Below are positions 45,018-53,629 of a stretch of 64,000 nucleotides of DNA, piece by piece. The stretch is from NCBI RefSeq assembly GCF_020687745.1, contig NZ_JAJEWK010000003.1, positions 62,001 to 126,000 of the forward strand, read 5' to 3'. The position numbers and the translations under genes were made by a program. Under the pieces are notes generated by a model. That model worked only from the letters and a program-made list of their open reading frames with translations, searched no databases and was not told where the DNA came from. Position 1 is the first letter of the stretch. Every line of letters begins with the position of its first letter. The DNA is from Chryseobacterium sp. MFBS3-17 (lineage in GTDB: Bacteria; Bacteroidota; Bacteroidia; Flavobacteriales; Weeksellaceae).

Positions 45018-47030
45018 ATGAGCAAATTAGATTCAAAAATTCCGGCAGGTCCGCTACAGGACAAATGGAAAAATCATAAAGATCATATGAACCTGGTAGC
45101 GCCAAACAACCGTGATAAGATTGATATTATTGTGGTGGGTACCGGATTGGCTGGCGGTTCTGCTGCTGCTACACTGGCAGAGCAGGGGTATAATGTGAAA
45201 GCATTCTGCTATCAGGATTCTCCCAGAAGAGCACACTCTATTGCCGCTCAGGGCGGGATTAATGCTGCGAAGAACTATCAGGGAGACGGTGACTCTACCT
45301 ACAGATTATTTTACGATACCATCAAAGGAGGTGACTACCGTGCCAGAGAGGCCAATGTGTACCGTCTTGCTGAGGTTTCTGCCAATATTATAGACCAGTG
45401 TGTGGCGCAAGGTGTTCCTTTCGGACGCGAATATGGAGGCCAGCTGGACAACCGTTCATTCGGTGGGGTGCAGGTGAAAAGAACTTTTTATGCCAAAGGG
45501 CAAACCGGTCAGCAGTTATTGCTTGGGGCATATTCTGCCATGAGCCGCCAGATTGGTAAAGGCCGCATCAAAATGTACAACCGTCATGAAATGATGGATC
45601 TGGTGATTGTAGATGGCAAAGCCAGAGGAATCATCGCCAGAAACCTGGTAACCGGCGAGATAGAAAGACATTCTGCACACGCAGTGGTCATTGCATCCGG
45701 AGGTTATGGAAATGTGTATTTCCTGTCTACCAACGCCATGGGATCCAACGCATCTGCCGCATGGAAAATTCACAAGAAAGGCGCTTACTTTGCCAATCCT
45801 TGTTTTGTTCAGATTCACCCGACCTGTATTCCGGTGCACGGCACGCAGCAGTCTAAACTGACGCTGATGTCTGAGTCTTTAAGAAACTCCGGAAGAATCT
45901 GGGTGCCGAAAAATATAGAAGATTCCGTAGCCATCCGTGAGGGGAAACTGAAGCCTGAAAATATTAAAGAAGAAGACAGAGATTACTATCTGGAAAGAAG
46001 ATATCCTGCTTTCGGAAACCTGGTACCTCGTGACGTAGCATCGCGGGCAGCCAAGGAAAGATGTGATGCCGGTTACGGAATAGAGAATAACGATACCAAA
46101 GAAGGGGTATTCCTGGATTTCTCTACAGAAATCATGAAGAAAGGTAAGGAAGCCGCATTAGAAAAGAATATTCACAATCCTTCACAGCAGCAGATTTATG
46201 ACCTGGGGAAAGCCTGGGTAGAAGAAAAATACGGAAACCTTTTTGTGATGTATGAAAAAATTACCGCAGATGATCCGTATGTGACGCCTATGAAGATTTA
46301 TCCCGCTGTACACTATACCATGGGCGGTGTGTGGGTAGATTACAACCTGCAGTCCACCATCCCGGGATGTTTCGTAATCGGAGAGGCCAATTTCTCTGAC
46401 CACGGAGCCAACAGGCTGGGAGCCTCTGCATTGATGCAGGGCTTGGCAGACGGTTACTTTGTACTGCCTTATACCATCGCAGATTATTTGTCTGCAGATA
46501 TCAGAACCGGAGCCATCCCTACAGATTCTGCCGAGTTTGAAGCTGCAGAAAAAGACCTGAAAGACAAAATCAGTTTCTTTATGAACAATAATGGAAAACA
46601 TTCTGTAGATTATTTCCATAAAAAGCTGGGCCACATCATGTGGAACAAAGTCGGGATGGGCAGAACACCTGAAGGTCTGGCAGAAGCCATTAAAGAAATA
46701 GAAGAGGTGAGAAAAGAATTCTGGCAGGATGTGAAAGTGCCGGGAGATGCCAATGAAATGAACCTGGAGCTGGAAAAAGCATTCCGTGTGGCAGATTTCC
46801 TGGAGCTGGGTCAGCTGATGGCTATGGATGCGCTGAAGCGTGAAGAATCCTGCGGAGGTCACTTTAGGTGGGATCATGCCACACCAGACGGCGAGGCACA
46901 GCGTGATGATGAAAACTTTAAGTATGCCGCTTGTTGGGAATATCAGGGTCTTGATATTAACAAGGAGGTTATGTACAAAGAAGAGTTGGCATACGAAAAC
47001 ATCGAAGTGAAACAAAGAAGTTATAAATAA
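45018..47030 (+). CDS. sdhA: Succinate dehydrogenase flavoprotein subunit
   Basis: 670 aa. FAD-binding [19 protein letters not shown] near residue 36; the FAD-attachment segment [14 protein letters not shown] with the preceding RRAHS; the catalytic region [12 protein letters not shown] and [10 protein letters not shown] near 430. Type B SdhA/FrdA, typical of Bacteroidota. It oxidises succinate to fumarate. It lies 12 nt after sdhC and 21 nt before sdhB. Confidence 0.96.
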   Translation: MSKLDSKIPAGPLQDKWKNHKDHMNLVAPNNRDKIDIIVVGTGLAGGSAAATLAEQGYNVKAFCYQDSPRRAHSIAAQGGINAAKNYQGDGDSTYRLFYDTIKGGDYRAREANVYRLAEVSANIIDQCVAQGVPFGREYGGQLDNRSFGGVQVKRTFYAKGQTGQQLLLGAYSAMSRQIGKGRIKMYNRHEMMDLVIVDGKARGIIARNLVTGEIERHSAHAVVIASGGYGNVYFLSTNAMGSNASAAWKIHKKGAYFANPCFVQIHPTCIPVHGTQQSKLTLMSESLRNSGRIWVPKNIEDSVAIREGKLKPENIKEEDRDYYLERRYPAFGNLVPRDVASRAAKERCDAGYGIENNDTKEGVFLDFSTEIMKKGKEAALEKNIHNPSQQQIYDLGKAWVEEKYGNLFVMYEKITADDPYVTPMKIYPAVHYTMGGVWVDYNLQSTIPGCFVIGEANFSDHGANRLGASALMQGLADGYFVLPYTIADYLSADIRTGAIPTDSAEFEAAEKDLKDKISFFMNNNGKHSVDYFHKKLGHIMWNKVGMGRTPEGLAEAIKEIEEVRKEFWQDVKVPGDANEMNLELEKAFRVADFLELGQLMAMDALKREESCGGHFRWDHATPDGEAQRDDENFKYAACWEYQGLDINKEVMYKEELAYENIEVKQRSYK

Positions 47031-47051
47031 TCTCCAAAAAATATTAATGAA

Positions 47052-47819
47052 ATGAGTGCTAAAAAAGGATTAAACCTGACTCTGAAAATTTGGAGACAGA
47101 AAAATAATAAATCAAAAGGGCAGTTCGAAACGTACAAGATTTCAGATGTTTCTACAGATTCTTCGTTCCTGGAGATGCTGGACATGCTCAATGAAAATCT
47201 GATTAACGAAGGCAAAGAACCTGTAGCTTTTGATCACGACTGCCGCGAGGGTATTTGTGGGATGTGCTCCCTGTACATCAACGGCCGGGCACACGGTCCG
47301 GATACCGGGATTACGACCTGCCAACTGCACATGAGAATGTTTAAAGATGGCGAAACCATTCACATAGAACCCTGGAGAAGTGCTGCTTTCCCGGTCATCA
47401 AAGACCTGGTGGTAGACCGTTCTGCATTTGACAGAGTGATGGCTGCCGGCGGATTTGTTTCTGTGAATACTTCCGGAAATACTTTGGATGCCAATGCTAT
47501 TCCGGTTCCGAAAGAAGACGCAGACAAAGCCATGGATGCTGCAGCATGTATTGGTTGTGGCGCTTGTGTGGCCACCTGTAAGAACGGATCTGCCATGCTG
47601 TTTGTAGGAGCGAAAGTTTCTCAGTATGCATTGCTGCCGCAGGGTAGAGTAGAAGCCAAGAGAAGGGTGCTGAATATGGTTCAGGCCATGGATGAGGAAG
47701 GCTTTGGAAACTGCTCCAATACCGGTGCATGTGAGGTAGAATGTCCTAAGGGAATTTCCCTGGAAGTGATTGCCCGCATGAACCGCGAGTTTATGTCTGC
47801 CAATCTGGACAGAGGATAA
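47052..47819 (+). CDS. sdhB: Succinate dehydrogenase iron-sulfur subunit
   Basis: 255 aa. The [2Fe-2S] ferredoxin domain has [13 protein letters not shown] and TTCQLHM. The C-terminal domain has [13 protein letters not shown] and [14 protein letters not shown], the ligands of the [4Fe-4S] and [3Fe-4S]/[4Fe-4S] clusters. Carries electrons from SdhA to SdhC. Last of sdhCAB. Confidence 0.96.
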   Translation: MSAKKGLNLTLKIWRQKNNKSKGQFETYKISDVSTDSSFLEMLDMLNENLINEGKEPVAFDHDCREGICGMCSLYINGRAHGPDTGITTCQLHMRMFKDGETIHIEPWRSAAFPVIKDLVVDRSAFDRVMAAGGFVSVNTSGNTLDANAIPVPKEDADKAMDAAACIGCGACVATCKNGSAMLFVGAKVSQYALLPQGRVEAKRRVLNMVQAMDEEGFGNCSNTGACEVECPKGISLEVIARMNREFMSANLDRG

Positions 47820-47903
47820 GAATTTTCTTTGTCTGGGAGTATGTTGCACGATAGCTATGTTCAGCTTTTCGGTAATAATACAAGAATTTACTTCCGTACA
47901 ACC

Positions 47904-48765
47904 ATGTTCTCAATAAAAGGAACAATACTCAAGAGACTAAGCCTACTAAAGTTCATTTATGTAGGCTTATTGTTTTGTAGTAACTTTCTTTTTGCTCAGC
48001 AATTTCAATTAAAAATAGATTCTGATTATCTAAAAAATTATCAAATTGAAATTGACAAACAAGGAAAGAGCAGCTTATTTTTGTCCAATAATGGTTTTGT
48101 TAATATTTTTAATGAAGATTTTCTAGGGGCAAAGAATATTATTATTGTTGATTTAGATAAGCAATTCACTTATCGATTGTATAACGATGAACTGAAAATA
48201 AAAGATTCTGTTCTTTATTTTACTTCAGGAAAACTTATTGAAGAAGTCGTTATTTCTTCAAATAAGAATAGTATAGAATTAGGAATTCCACACAAAGGAG
48301 CTACTGCTAAGCTTTATACAATGCCTGATATTATTTCTGTCATTGAGATTCCGAAGACAATTTTAGACGAAGGAAAAAAATGTAAAATTGAGATATAGCT
48401 TTGTCGGTGGCAAACATCCAGCATATAAATTTAAGATAGCCAGGCAAAATACTACCATTCTGCCACTTTTATATACTTGTGAGTCTGTAGATAGCCAAAA
48501 TCCCAGAAAATTAATTCCTGAAATGGAAGTGAATTATATAGAAGGTGAAAAATATATGGAAGTCGAATTAAGTCACAAAAATTTATTTATTGATGAAAAT
48601 TTCCAAAATATTTATCTGGGATACATTTCTCTGGGTTATGATGTGGTGAGACAGAAAAGAAAAGAAAAAGTTGGAGATATTAAATGTTATCGTGGGAGTA
48701 CACGACATCAGGGTTATAGAGAAGTAGTTCGTAAATGCTCCGTGATGTCACTCATAGTCCAATGA
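47904..48765 (+). pseudogene. Secreted hypothetical protein, split by a one-base frameshift
   Basis: Two adjacent reading frames look like one gene. The first begins at ATG 47904 (signal peptide with FIYVGLLFCSNFLFAQ) and stops at 48398; the second is open from 48367 to a stop at 48765. Removing one A from the seven-A run at 48374-48380 joins them: the first reads ...LDEGKKCKIEI, the joined frame LDEGKNVKLRYSFVGGKH. The product would be about 287 aa. The region is clearly more AT-rich than sdhB before it. Function unknown; possibly a recent pseudogene, or an indel error in the assembly. Confidence 0.65.
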
Positions 48766-48843
48766 AGCACACAACACTTCATATTTAGTACTAATTAGTT
48801 TAATATTATTAATCTTTTATAGATATAAGTTCAAAAATTCTGC

Positions 48844-48870
48844 TTGGTTTATTTTAAAATCCTATTTTTG
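48844..48870 (+). promoter_or_regulatory. Probable promoter of the thioredoxin-fold lipoprotein gene
   Basis: TTG (48844-48846) and TATTTTTG (48863-48870) with a 16-nt spacer, one base short of the usual range. The start codon follows 21 nt downstream. Confidence 0.5.
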
Positions 48871-48891
48871 CCCATTATATTAAAATAAACA

Positions 48892-50421
48892 ATGAAGAAT
48901 TATTTTTTATGCATGCTGATTGCTCTTGTGGCAATGTCCTGTTCCAAGAAAGTGGAAGTTACCGGTACCGTAAAAGACGGGTCTCCGCTGGAACGAATTG
49001 AATTTACCGAAGCTGCCGGTGTGGCTACACTCCCTGTGATCAATATAGGAGTAGATAAAGACGGAAATTTCAAAGGCTCTTTTGAGGCACCCCGGAACGG
49101 GATGTACGTCATCTCCTATGCAGGCCGTCAGAATCTGTTGTATCTGAAAGGGGGTCAGAATTTCAATATCTCAGGAAATGCTGCCACTTTCCCCATGGAA
49201 TACACCATAACCGGTGACGCCAAGGCCAATAACGATTTCCTGCAGCAAACCCAGAAGTTTATGCAGGAATATACCCAGAAGGTAGATATGCAGTCTTATC
49301 TGGAAAAGGATGAGGCCGGATTTATCACTGAGCTGAAGAAAATTCAGGCCGATCTTGAAAAGAATATTGATGCGGTGGCAGAAAAAACCAAAGCAGACCA
49401 GGAAGTAGTGGGCTGGAAGAAAAACGATGTACGCACCGGGATTCTTTCCGTTATTCCGCAGTACCAGATGTTCCAGAAGCAAATGGGTGGCAATCCGTCT
49501 TTTGCGTTCACAAAAGCCATGACCGATTATGAAGAGAGCCTTCAGGAGGACAAGGATAAAATGGTAAAAGAACATCCCATGTACCGCAACTACCTGCTGG
49601 GCAAAATGAGCGAAGCATTCAATAAATATGCGATGGCAGAGGAACGTAAAGACAGCGATCAAATTACTTCGGAAGTCTTCAGCAGCTATCTGAAACAACG
49701 TAATGATTTGTCACAGGTAACCAAGGATTATCTGCTTGCATTTGTAATGGCTCAGTCAGACATCAACCCTTCTGCTACACCAGAAACCCTTGTGAAACTG
49801 GATAAACTGATTGAAACTGTTATAAAGGATGCTCAGGTGAAAAAAGACCTGAAGCACATACAGTTTGTACTTGCAGGTCTGAAAAGAGGTGAGCTGACTC
49901 CGGACGCCGCACTGGTAACGCAGGATGGTAAACCATACAAAATCAGTGAGTCTAAAGGGAAACCCACTCTGGTGATGTTCTATGCATCATGGACACCGTA
50001 TATTTCAGAATCTACGGTTCCGGTTCTGAAGCAGGTGATTGATTTCTATAAAAATGAATTTAACTTCACGTATGTGAATTTTGACGACACGCAGGATCAG
50101 TTTAAAAAAACCAGCGCTGCGTTACTGAAGGGACTTCCGGGAACCAATGTACATGCAGAAGGCGGTCTGAATTCTGATTTTGCCAAAAAATACGGAATCT
50201 ATGGTTTCAAACTGAGCCCGAGTTTCCTGGTACTGGACAAGGAAGGTAAAGTGGCCGGACCTAATTTTTATAACCTGGGAGAGCCCGAACTGGTGCTCCT
50301 TCTGGATCAGCTTTCCGGACTTACAGCTCCTGAAGTTCAGCCTCAGGCTACCTTGCAGAACGATCTGCTGGCACCGAAGGATACCGTGCAGGCACAGCCA
50401 CAAAGTGCAGATGCGAAGTAA
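48892..50421 (+). CDS. DUF4369/TlpA-like lipoprotein with a cysteine-less thioredoxin domain
   Basis: 509 aa. Lipobox VAMSC near residue 17; an N-terminal DUF4369-like beta domain (VTGTVKDGSPLERIEF...); a long helical middle (about 105-320); and a C-terminal thioredoxin fold beginning TLVMFYASWTPYISESTVPVLK near residue 360. The usual CxxC is replaced by T-P-Y-I, so no disulfide chemistry is possible. A proline/glutamine-rich tail follows. Probably an outer-membrane- or periplasm-anchored binding protein. Normal composition, unlike its neighbours. Confidence 0.85.
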   Translation: MKNYFLCMLIALVAMSCSKKVEVTGTVKDGSPLERIEFTEAAGVATLPVINIGVDKDGNFKGSFEAPRNGMYVISYAGRQNLLYLKGGQNFNISGNAATFPMEYTITGDAKANNDFLQQTQKFMQEYTQKVDMQSYLEKDEAGFITELKKIQADLEKNIDAVAEKTKADQEVVGWKKNDVRTGILSVIPQYQMFQKQMGGNPSFAFTKAMTDYEESLQEDKDKMVKEHPMYRNYLLGKMSEAFNKYAMAEERKDSDQITSEVFSSYLKQRNDLSQVTKDYLLAFVMAQSDINPSATPETLVKLDKLIETVIKDAQVKKDLKHIQFVLAGLKRGELTPDAALVTQDGKPYKISESKGKPTLVMFYASWTPYISESTVPVLKQVIDFYKNEFNFTYVNFDDTQDQFKKTSAALLKGLPGTNVHAEGGLNSDFAKKYGIYGFKLSPSFLVLDKEGKVAGPNFYNLGEPELVLLLDQLSGLTAPEVQPQATLQNDLLAPKDTVQAQPQSADAK

Positions 50422-50440
50422 TAACAGAACAGACAAAATT

Positions 50441-50480
50441 AAAGTCCGCAGGTTGGGAAAACCTGCGGACTTTGTTTTTG
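50441..50480 (+). terminator. Strong terminator after the thioredoxin-fold lipoprotein gene
   Basis: AAAGTCCGCAGGT (50441-50453) pairs with ACCTGCGGACTTT (50461-50473): a 13-bp perfect stem followed by a T-rich run. Confidence 0.85.
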
Positions 50481-50492
50481 CGTAATCTCAAG

Positions 50493-50863
50493 TTATTCGT
50501 TTTTTTGAAGTAGTGTAGCAATTAGTTTATTTTGAGACTCTATGAGATTTGTAATGGCTTGCTGATTATTCATGATGTTTTGAATTAACTCTGGAGAATG
50601 CATGTTGATTGTACCATTGCCAAAATTTACAACTCCATCATTTTGGTCTATCTGATTGTAATTGGAAAATTTATCATCAAGTACTGATTGATATCTACAT
50701 CCAGTTCCTTTGCAATTTTATTTAACAGTACCGAGTTCGGAATGTTTTTGTCAGATTCTATATTAGAAATTGTAGTTTGAGTAGTGTCCAGACGTATGGC
50801 CAGATCTTCCTGTGGCCATTTTTTTCCTTCTCTAAATCGTCTTACTTTCGCTCCTATGCTCAT
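50493..50863 (-). pseudogene. Xre-family HTH regulator, frameshifted before its coiled-coil tail
   Basis: From ATG 50863 an Xre HTH domain is encoded (MSIGAKVRRFREGKKWPQ, TTQTTISNIESDKNIPN), ending early at 50648 after VDINQYLMINF. On the same strand another frame continues to a stop at 50493 and reads DDKFSNYNQIDQND, GVVNFGNGTINMHSPELIQ, NIMNNQQAITNLIESQNKL, a typical tail of this regulator family. One missing base in the TACTTGATGAT region (about 50690) explains both. The intact protein would be about 123 aa. Either real inactivation, a truncated but functional 71-aa regulator, or a sequence error. Confidence 0.7.
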
Positions 50864-50905
50864 ATATAAGTATTTTTAAGCTTATTTTACGATACCATAA
50901 ACAGA

Positions 50906-51016
50906 ATGGGGCTTTCCAATAATATTATTACTTTGCAGGAAGTTGACCAAAATGAGAGTGTATCACCAATTAAACAAAATCCGGATGGAGTAACAACAGC
51001 GGTTCCATGCCCATAA
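50906..51016 (+). pseudogene. Short open fragment, possibly the 3' remnant of a lost gene
   Basis: An open frame between 50882 and 51016 encodes LFYDTINRMGLSNN, then IITLQEVDQNESVSPIKQ and NPDGVTTAVPCP. An internal ATG at 50906 would give 36 aa. It looks like coding sequence without a proper beginning. It precedes the DUF6705-like gene by 10 nt. It may be a tail of a deleted upstream gene or a tiny real gene. Confidence 0.3.
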
Positions 51017-51026
51017 AAATAATCTT

Positions 51027-51614
51027 ATGAAAAACATTTTAATAAAAATCATTCCATTTATATTTATTTTTACTGGAATAATATCGTGTAGATCTCAACA
51101 GATTGTCCCTCTTAATACAGGATGGTATACATCTTCTACAGGTACTTATTTTAAAGATATCAATAATGAATTAGATCAATTTGTCGGAACGTGGACGGCG
51201 AATTATGCAAACAATAATACTATTACTTTAATTATTACTAAAGAATTACAAAAGCAGTTTCAAGATATTGACAAAGTTTTTTATAGAGATATGTTAAGGG
51301 TTCGTTATCAAGTGATAGCTGGCGGTTTAATTGTTCACTCAACCCTGAATAATAACTTTACTCTCAATAAAGATTATGAATTTTTAAGTTTATTTACCAA
51401 GCCCGCAAACAATGAAGTTATTTTAATGCAAAATGGCGGCAGATGCTCGGTAGGCTTAGGGACAGTGTATTTCAAAAAAATAAATACGAATCAGTTTCAA
51501 TGGAATTATCGGGTGCAGCCTGCAACAATAAATTCAGAATCTTGCCCACCTCCATATGATAATGATAAAGTGTTTCTCCCTACCGTAGAAAACCTCATTT
51601 TCACCAAACAATAA
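51027..51614 (+). CDS. DUF6705-like lipoprotein
   Basis: 195 aa. Signal MKNILIKIIPFIFIFTGIISC with a lipobox IISC, then PLNTGWYTSSTGTYFKDINNELDQFVGTW, the opening pattern of the DUF6705-type proteins common in Chryseobacterium relatives, followed by alternating beta strands (TITLIITKELQKQF, FYRDMLRVRYQV). The gene is AT-rich compared with rlmD downstream, which suggests acquisition or rapid evolution. Function unknown. A terminator follows. Confidence 0.65.
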   Translation: MKNILIKIIPFIFIFTGIISCRSQQIVPLNTGWYTSSTGTYFKDINNELDQFVGTWTANYANNNTITLIITKELQKQFQDIDKVFYRDMLRVRYQVIAGGLIVHSTLNNNFTLNKDYEFLSLFTKPANNEVILMQNGGRCSVGLGTVYFKKINTNQFQWNYRVQPATINSESCPPPYDNDKVFLPTVENLIFTKQ

Positions 51615-51620
51615 CAAAAT

Positions 51621-51645
51621 TTCCTGCTTTTCAGCAGGATTTTTT
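51621..51645 (+). terminator. Terminator after the DUF6705-like gene
   Basis: TCCTGCT and AGCAGGA form a 7-bp stem (51622-51628/51633-51639) followed by six T. Confidence 0.7.
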
Positions 51646-51673
51646 AATGTATCTTTGGTAAAAACGCTTCAAA

Positions 51674-51982
51674 ATGAACCCCAAACCTTTACTCATTCCC
51701 CGCAGAGTCCTGCTGCCTGCCGGCATTATCTCATTGGTACTGGCTCTGGTAGGTGCCTGGTTGAAGATCACGCACTTTCCGGCAGATCCTTTTACCGGAA
51801 ATGCACTGATGGCTGTAGCAGTCATCGTGTACTTCGTGCTTTTTATCGTCATCCTTACAGATATGATCCGGAACCGGATCCGAAACCCGTTCATGTGGTT
51901 TGTTACCGTGTTTTTCCTGGGACTTTTGGGCAATGTGCTCTATCTGTACTGGCGGGAGCGCATCGTGCTGAAACAGATTTGA
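51674..51982 (+). CDS. Small hydrophobic membrane protein
   Basis: 102 aa with three TM segments (about 15-32, 44-64, 73-92), including ITHFPADPFTGNALMAV and YLYWRERIVLKQI. A -7 box TATCTTTG sits at 51650-51657, 16 nt before the ATG. It resembles the GldL/PLDc_N-type small membrane proteins only in size and hydrophobicity; no family call is safe. Confidence 0.6.
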   Translation: MNPKPLLIPRRVLLPAGIISLVLALVGAWLKITHFPADPFTGNALMAVAVIVYFVLFIVILTDMIRNRIRNPFMWFVTVFFLGLLGNVLYLYWRERIVLKQI

Positions 51983-52141
51983 TTTTCCGGCAGCCTGTAT
52001 AAGGGCTGTTTCTGTGGTTACGAACCTTAGAGTCACAAACCATAATTTTCAGAAGATACATGAAAAATACCGGTATAAAAATATCGCCAGTCTCATAGAA
52101 AACACGCCTGATTTTCAGAATTAACTTCCTATTTTTGCAGC

Positions 52142-53554
52142 ATGTCAAGAAATAAAAAGAAGAACCTGATTCTGGAACATATTCAGCTGGTGGCAGCAGG
52201 TGCCAAAGGGGTGGCAGTGGGCAGAACCCAGGAGGGAAAAACCGTACTGGTATCCGGCGCTGTGCCAGGAGATGTGGTTCATGCCCGCGTGAAGAAATCC
52301 AAATCCAAATACTATGAAGCTGAAGCCATAGAGCTGGTGCAGGCTTCACCCTTCCGTACGGAGCCCAAATGTATTCACTTCGGAGTGTGCGGCGGCTGCA
52401 AATGGCAGAATCTCGCTTATGACAAACAACTGGAATTTAAGCAGGATGAAGTCTTTAACCATATTAAAAGAATCGGCGGTATAGAAGATTTTGAAACCCT
52501 TCCTATTCTGGGAAGCAGCGAGCAGTATTTTTACCGCAATAAAATGGAATTTTCATTTTCCAATGCCCGCTGGCTGACTCCGGATGAAGTACTTTCGCAG
52601 GAGGATATCAGTGACAAAAACGCTCTGGGATTCCATATTCCGGGAATGTGGAGCAAAATTCTGGATCTGAAGGAATGCTGGCTGCAGGAAGACCCGTCAA
52701 ACGCCATCCGTCTGGCAGTGAAACAATATGCTACAGAGCACGGACTGGAGTTTTTTGATGTAAGAAATCATAGTGGTTTCCTGCGCACGCTGATGATGCG
52801 GCAGAATTCTAAAGGTGAGTGGATGGTGCTGTTTCAGCTGTACCGTGAGGAGACTGAGCAGCGTGAAAAACTTTTTGATTTTTTGCTGGCCACATTTCCG
52901 CAAATTAAAACGTTGGTGTATTGCATCAACTCCAAAGCCAATGATTCCATTTACGATCAGGAGATTATTATCTATCATGGTGATGGATTTCTGATGGAGG
53001 AAATGGATGGACTCCGGTTTAAAATTGGTCCGAAGTCATTTTTTCAGACGAATTATAAACAGGCGCTAGAGCTGTACCGGAAAACTTTGGAATTTGCTGA
53101 TTTGAAGGGAGATGAAGTAGTGTATGACCTTTATACCGGAACCGGAACCATAGCCCAGTACGTGGCCCGCAATGCCAAACAGGTCATCGGGATTGAATCT
53201 GTACCCGAAGCAATAGACGCTGCCAAAGAACACGCCGCACTGAACGGACTGGACAATTGTACCTTCTACTGCGGGGATATGAAAGATATATTTAATGACG
53301 AATTTCTGGCCACACATCCCAAAGCAGATGTTCTGATTACCGATCCGCCCAGAGACGGGATGCATCATAAAGTAGTAGAGCAGATCCTGAAACTGGCTCC
53401 GGAAAGAATCGTATACGTGAGCTGTAATTCGGCTACGCAGGCAAGGGATCTGGCCTTGATGAAAGATCAGTACAGACTCGTGAAAATACTGCCGGTGGAT
53501 ATGTTTCCGCAGACCCACCACGTAGAAAATATCGCATTGCTTGTAAAGAATTAA
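52142..53554 (+). CDS. rlmD: 23S rRNA (uracil(1939)-C5)-methyltransferase RlmD
   Basis: 470 aa. An N-terminal TRAM domain and a [4Fe-4S] motif in CIHFGVCGGCKWQNL; the SAM site DLYTGTGTIAQYVA near 335; DPPRDGM near 400; and the catalytic cysteine in VYVSCNSATQARDL. It makes m5U1939 in 23S rRNA. A TATTTTTG box (52130-52137) ends 4 nt before the ATG, suggesting a leaderless mRNA. RlmCD-type dual specificity cannot be excluded. Confidence 0.93.
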   Translation: MSRNKKKNLILEHIQLVAAGAKGVAVGRTQEGKTVLVSGAVPGDVVHARVKKSKSKYYEAEAIELVQASPFRTEPKCIHFGVCGGCKWQNLAYDKQLEFKQDEVFNHIKRIGGIEDFETLPILGSSEQYFYRNKMEFSFSNARWLTPDEVLSQEDISDKNALGFHIPGMWSKILDLKECWLQEDPSNAIRLAVKQYATEHGLEFFDVRNHSGFLRTLMMRQNSKGEWMVLFQLYREETEQREKLFDFLLATFPQIKTLVYCINSKANDSIYDQEIIIYHGDGFLMEEMDGLRFKIGPKSFFQTNYKQALELYRKTLEFADLKGDEVVYDLYTGTGTIAQYVARNAKQVIGIESVPEAIDAAKEHAALNGLDNCTFYCGDMKDIFNDEFLATHPKADVLITDPPRDGMHHKVVEQILKLAPERIVYVSCNSATQARDLALMKDQYRLVKILPVDMFPQTHHVENIALLVKN

Positions 53555-53629
53555 TCTGAAATTACGCTGAGATACTTATATATCATTCTGCTGAGATTTT
53601 TTATCTTTAGCCATTAATTAAAATTGAAT

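Noticed and set aside
46182-47015. A long open frame on the strand opposite sdhA (277 codons).
   Set aside because: It is the mirror of a strongly conserved coding gene, has no promoter or family signal, and is Phe/His/Cys-rich in the way antisense frames are.
48374-48380. Programmed frameshifting at the seven-A run.
   Set aside because: No stimulatory hairpin or pseudoknot is visible downstream and no known family uses it; decay or sequencing error is simpler.
45306-50898. A 17-base identity (TTATTTTACGATACCAT) in the same reading frame in sdhA (45306) and in the open fragment at 50882.
   Set aside because: Too short to show common origin; both code LFYDTI and the flanks do not align.
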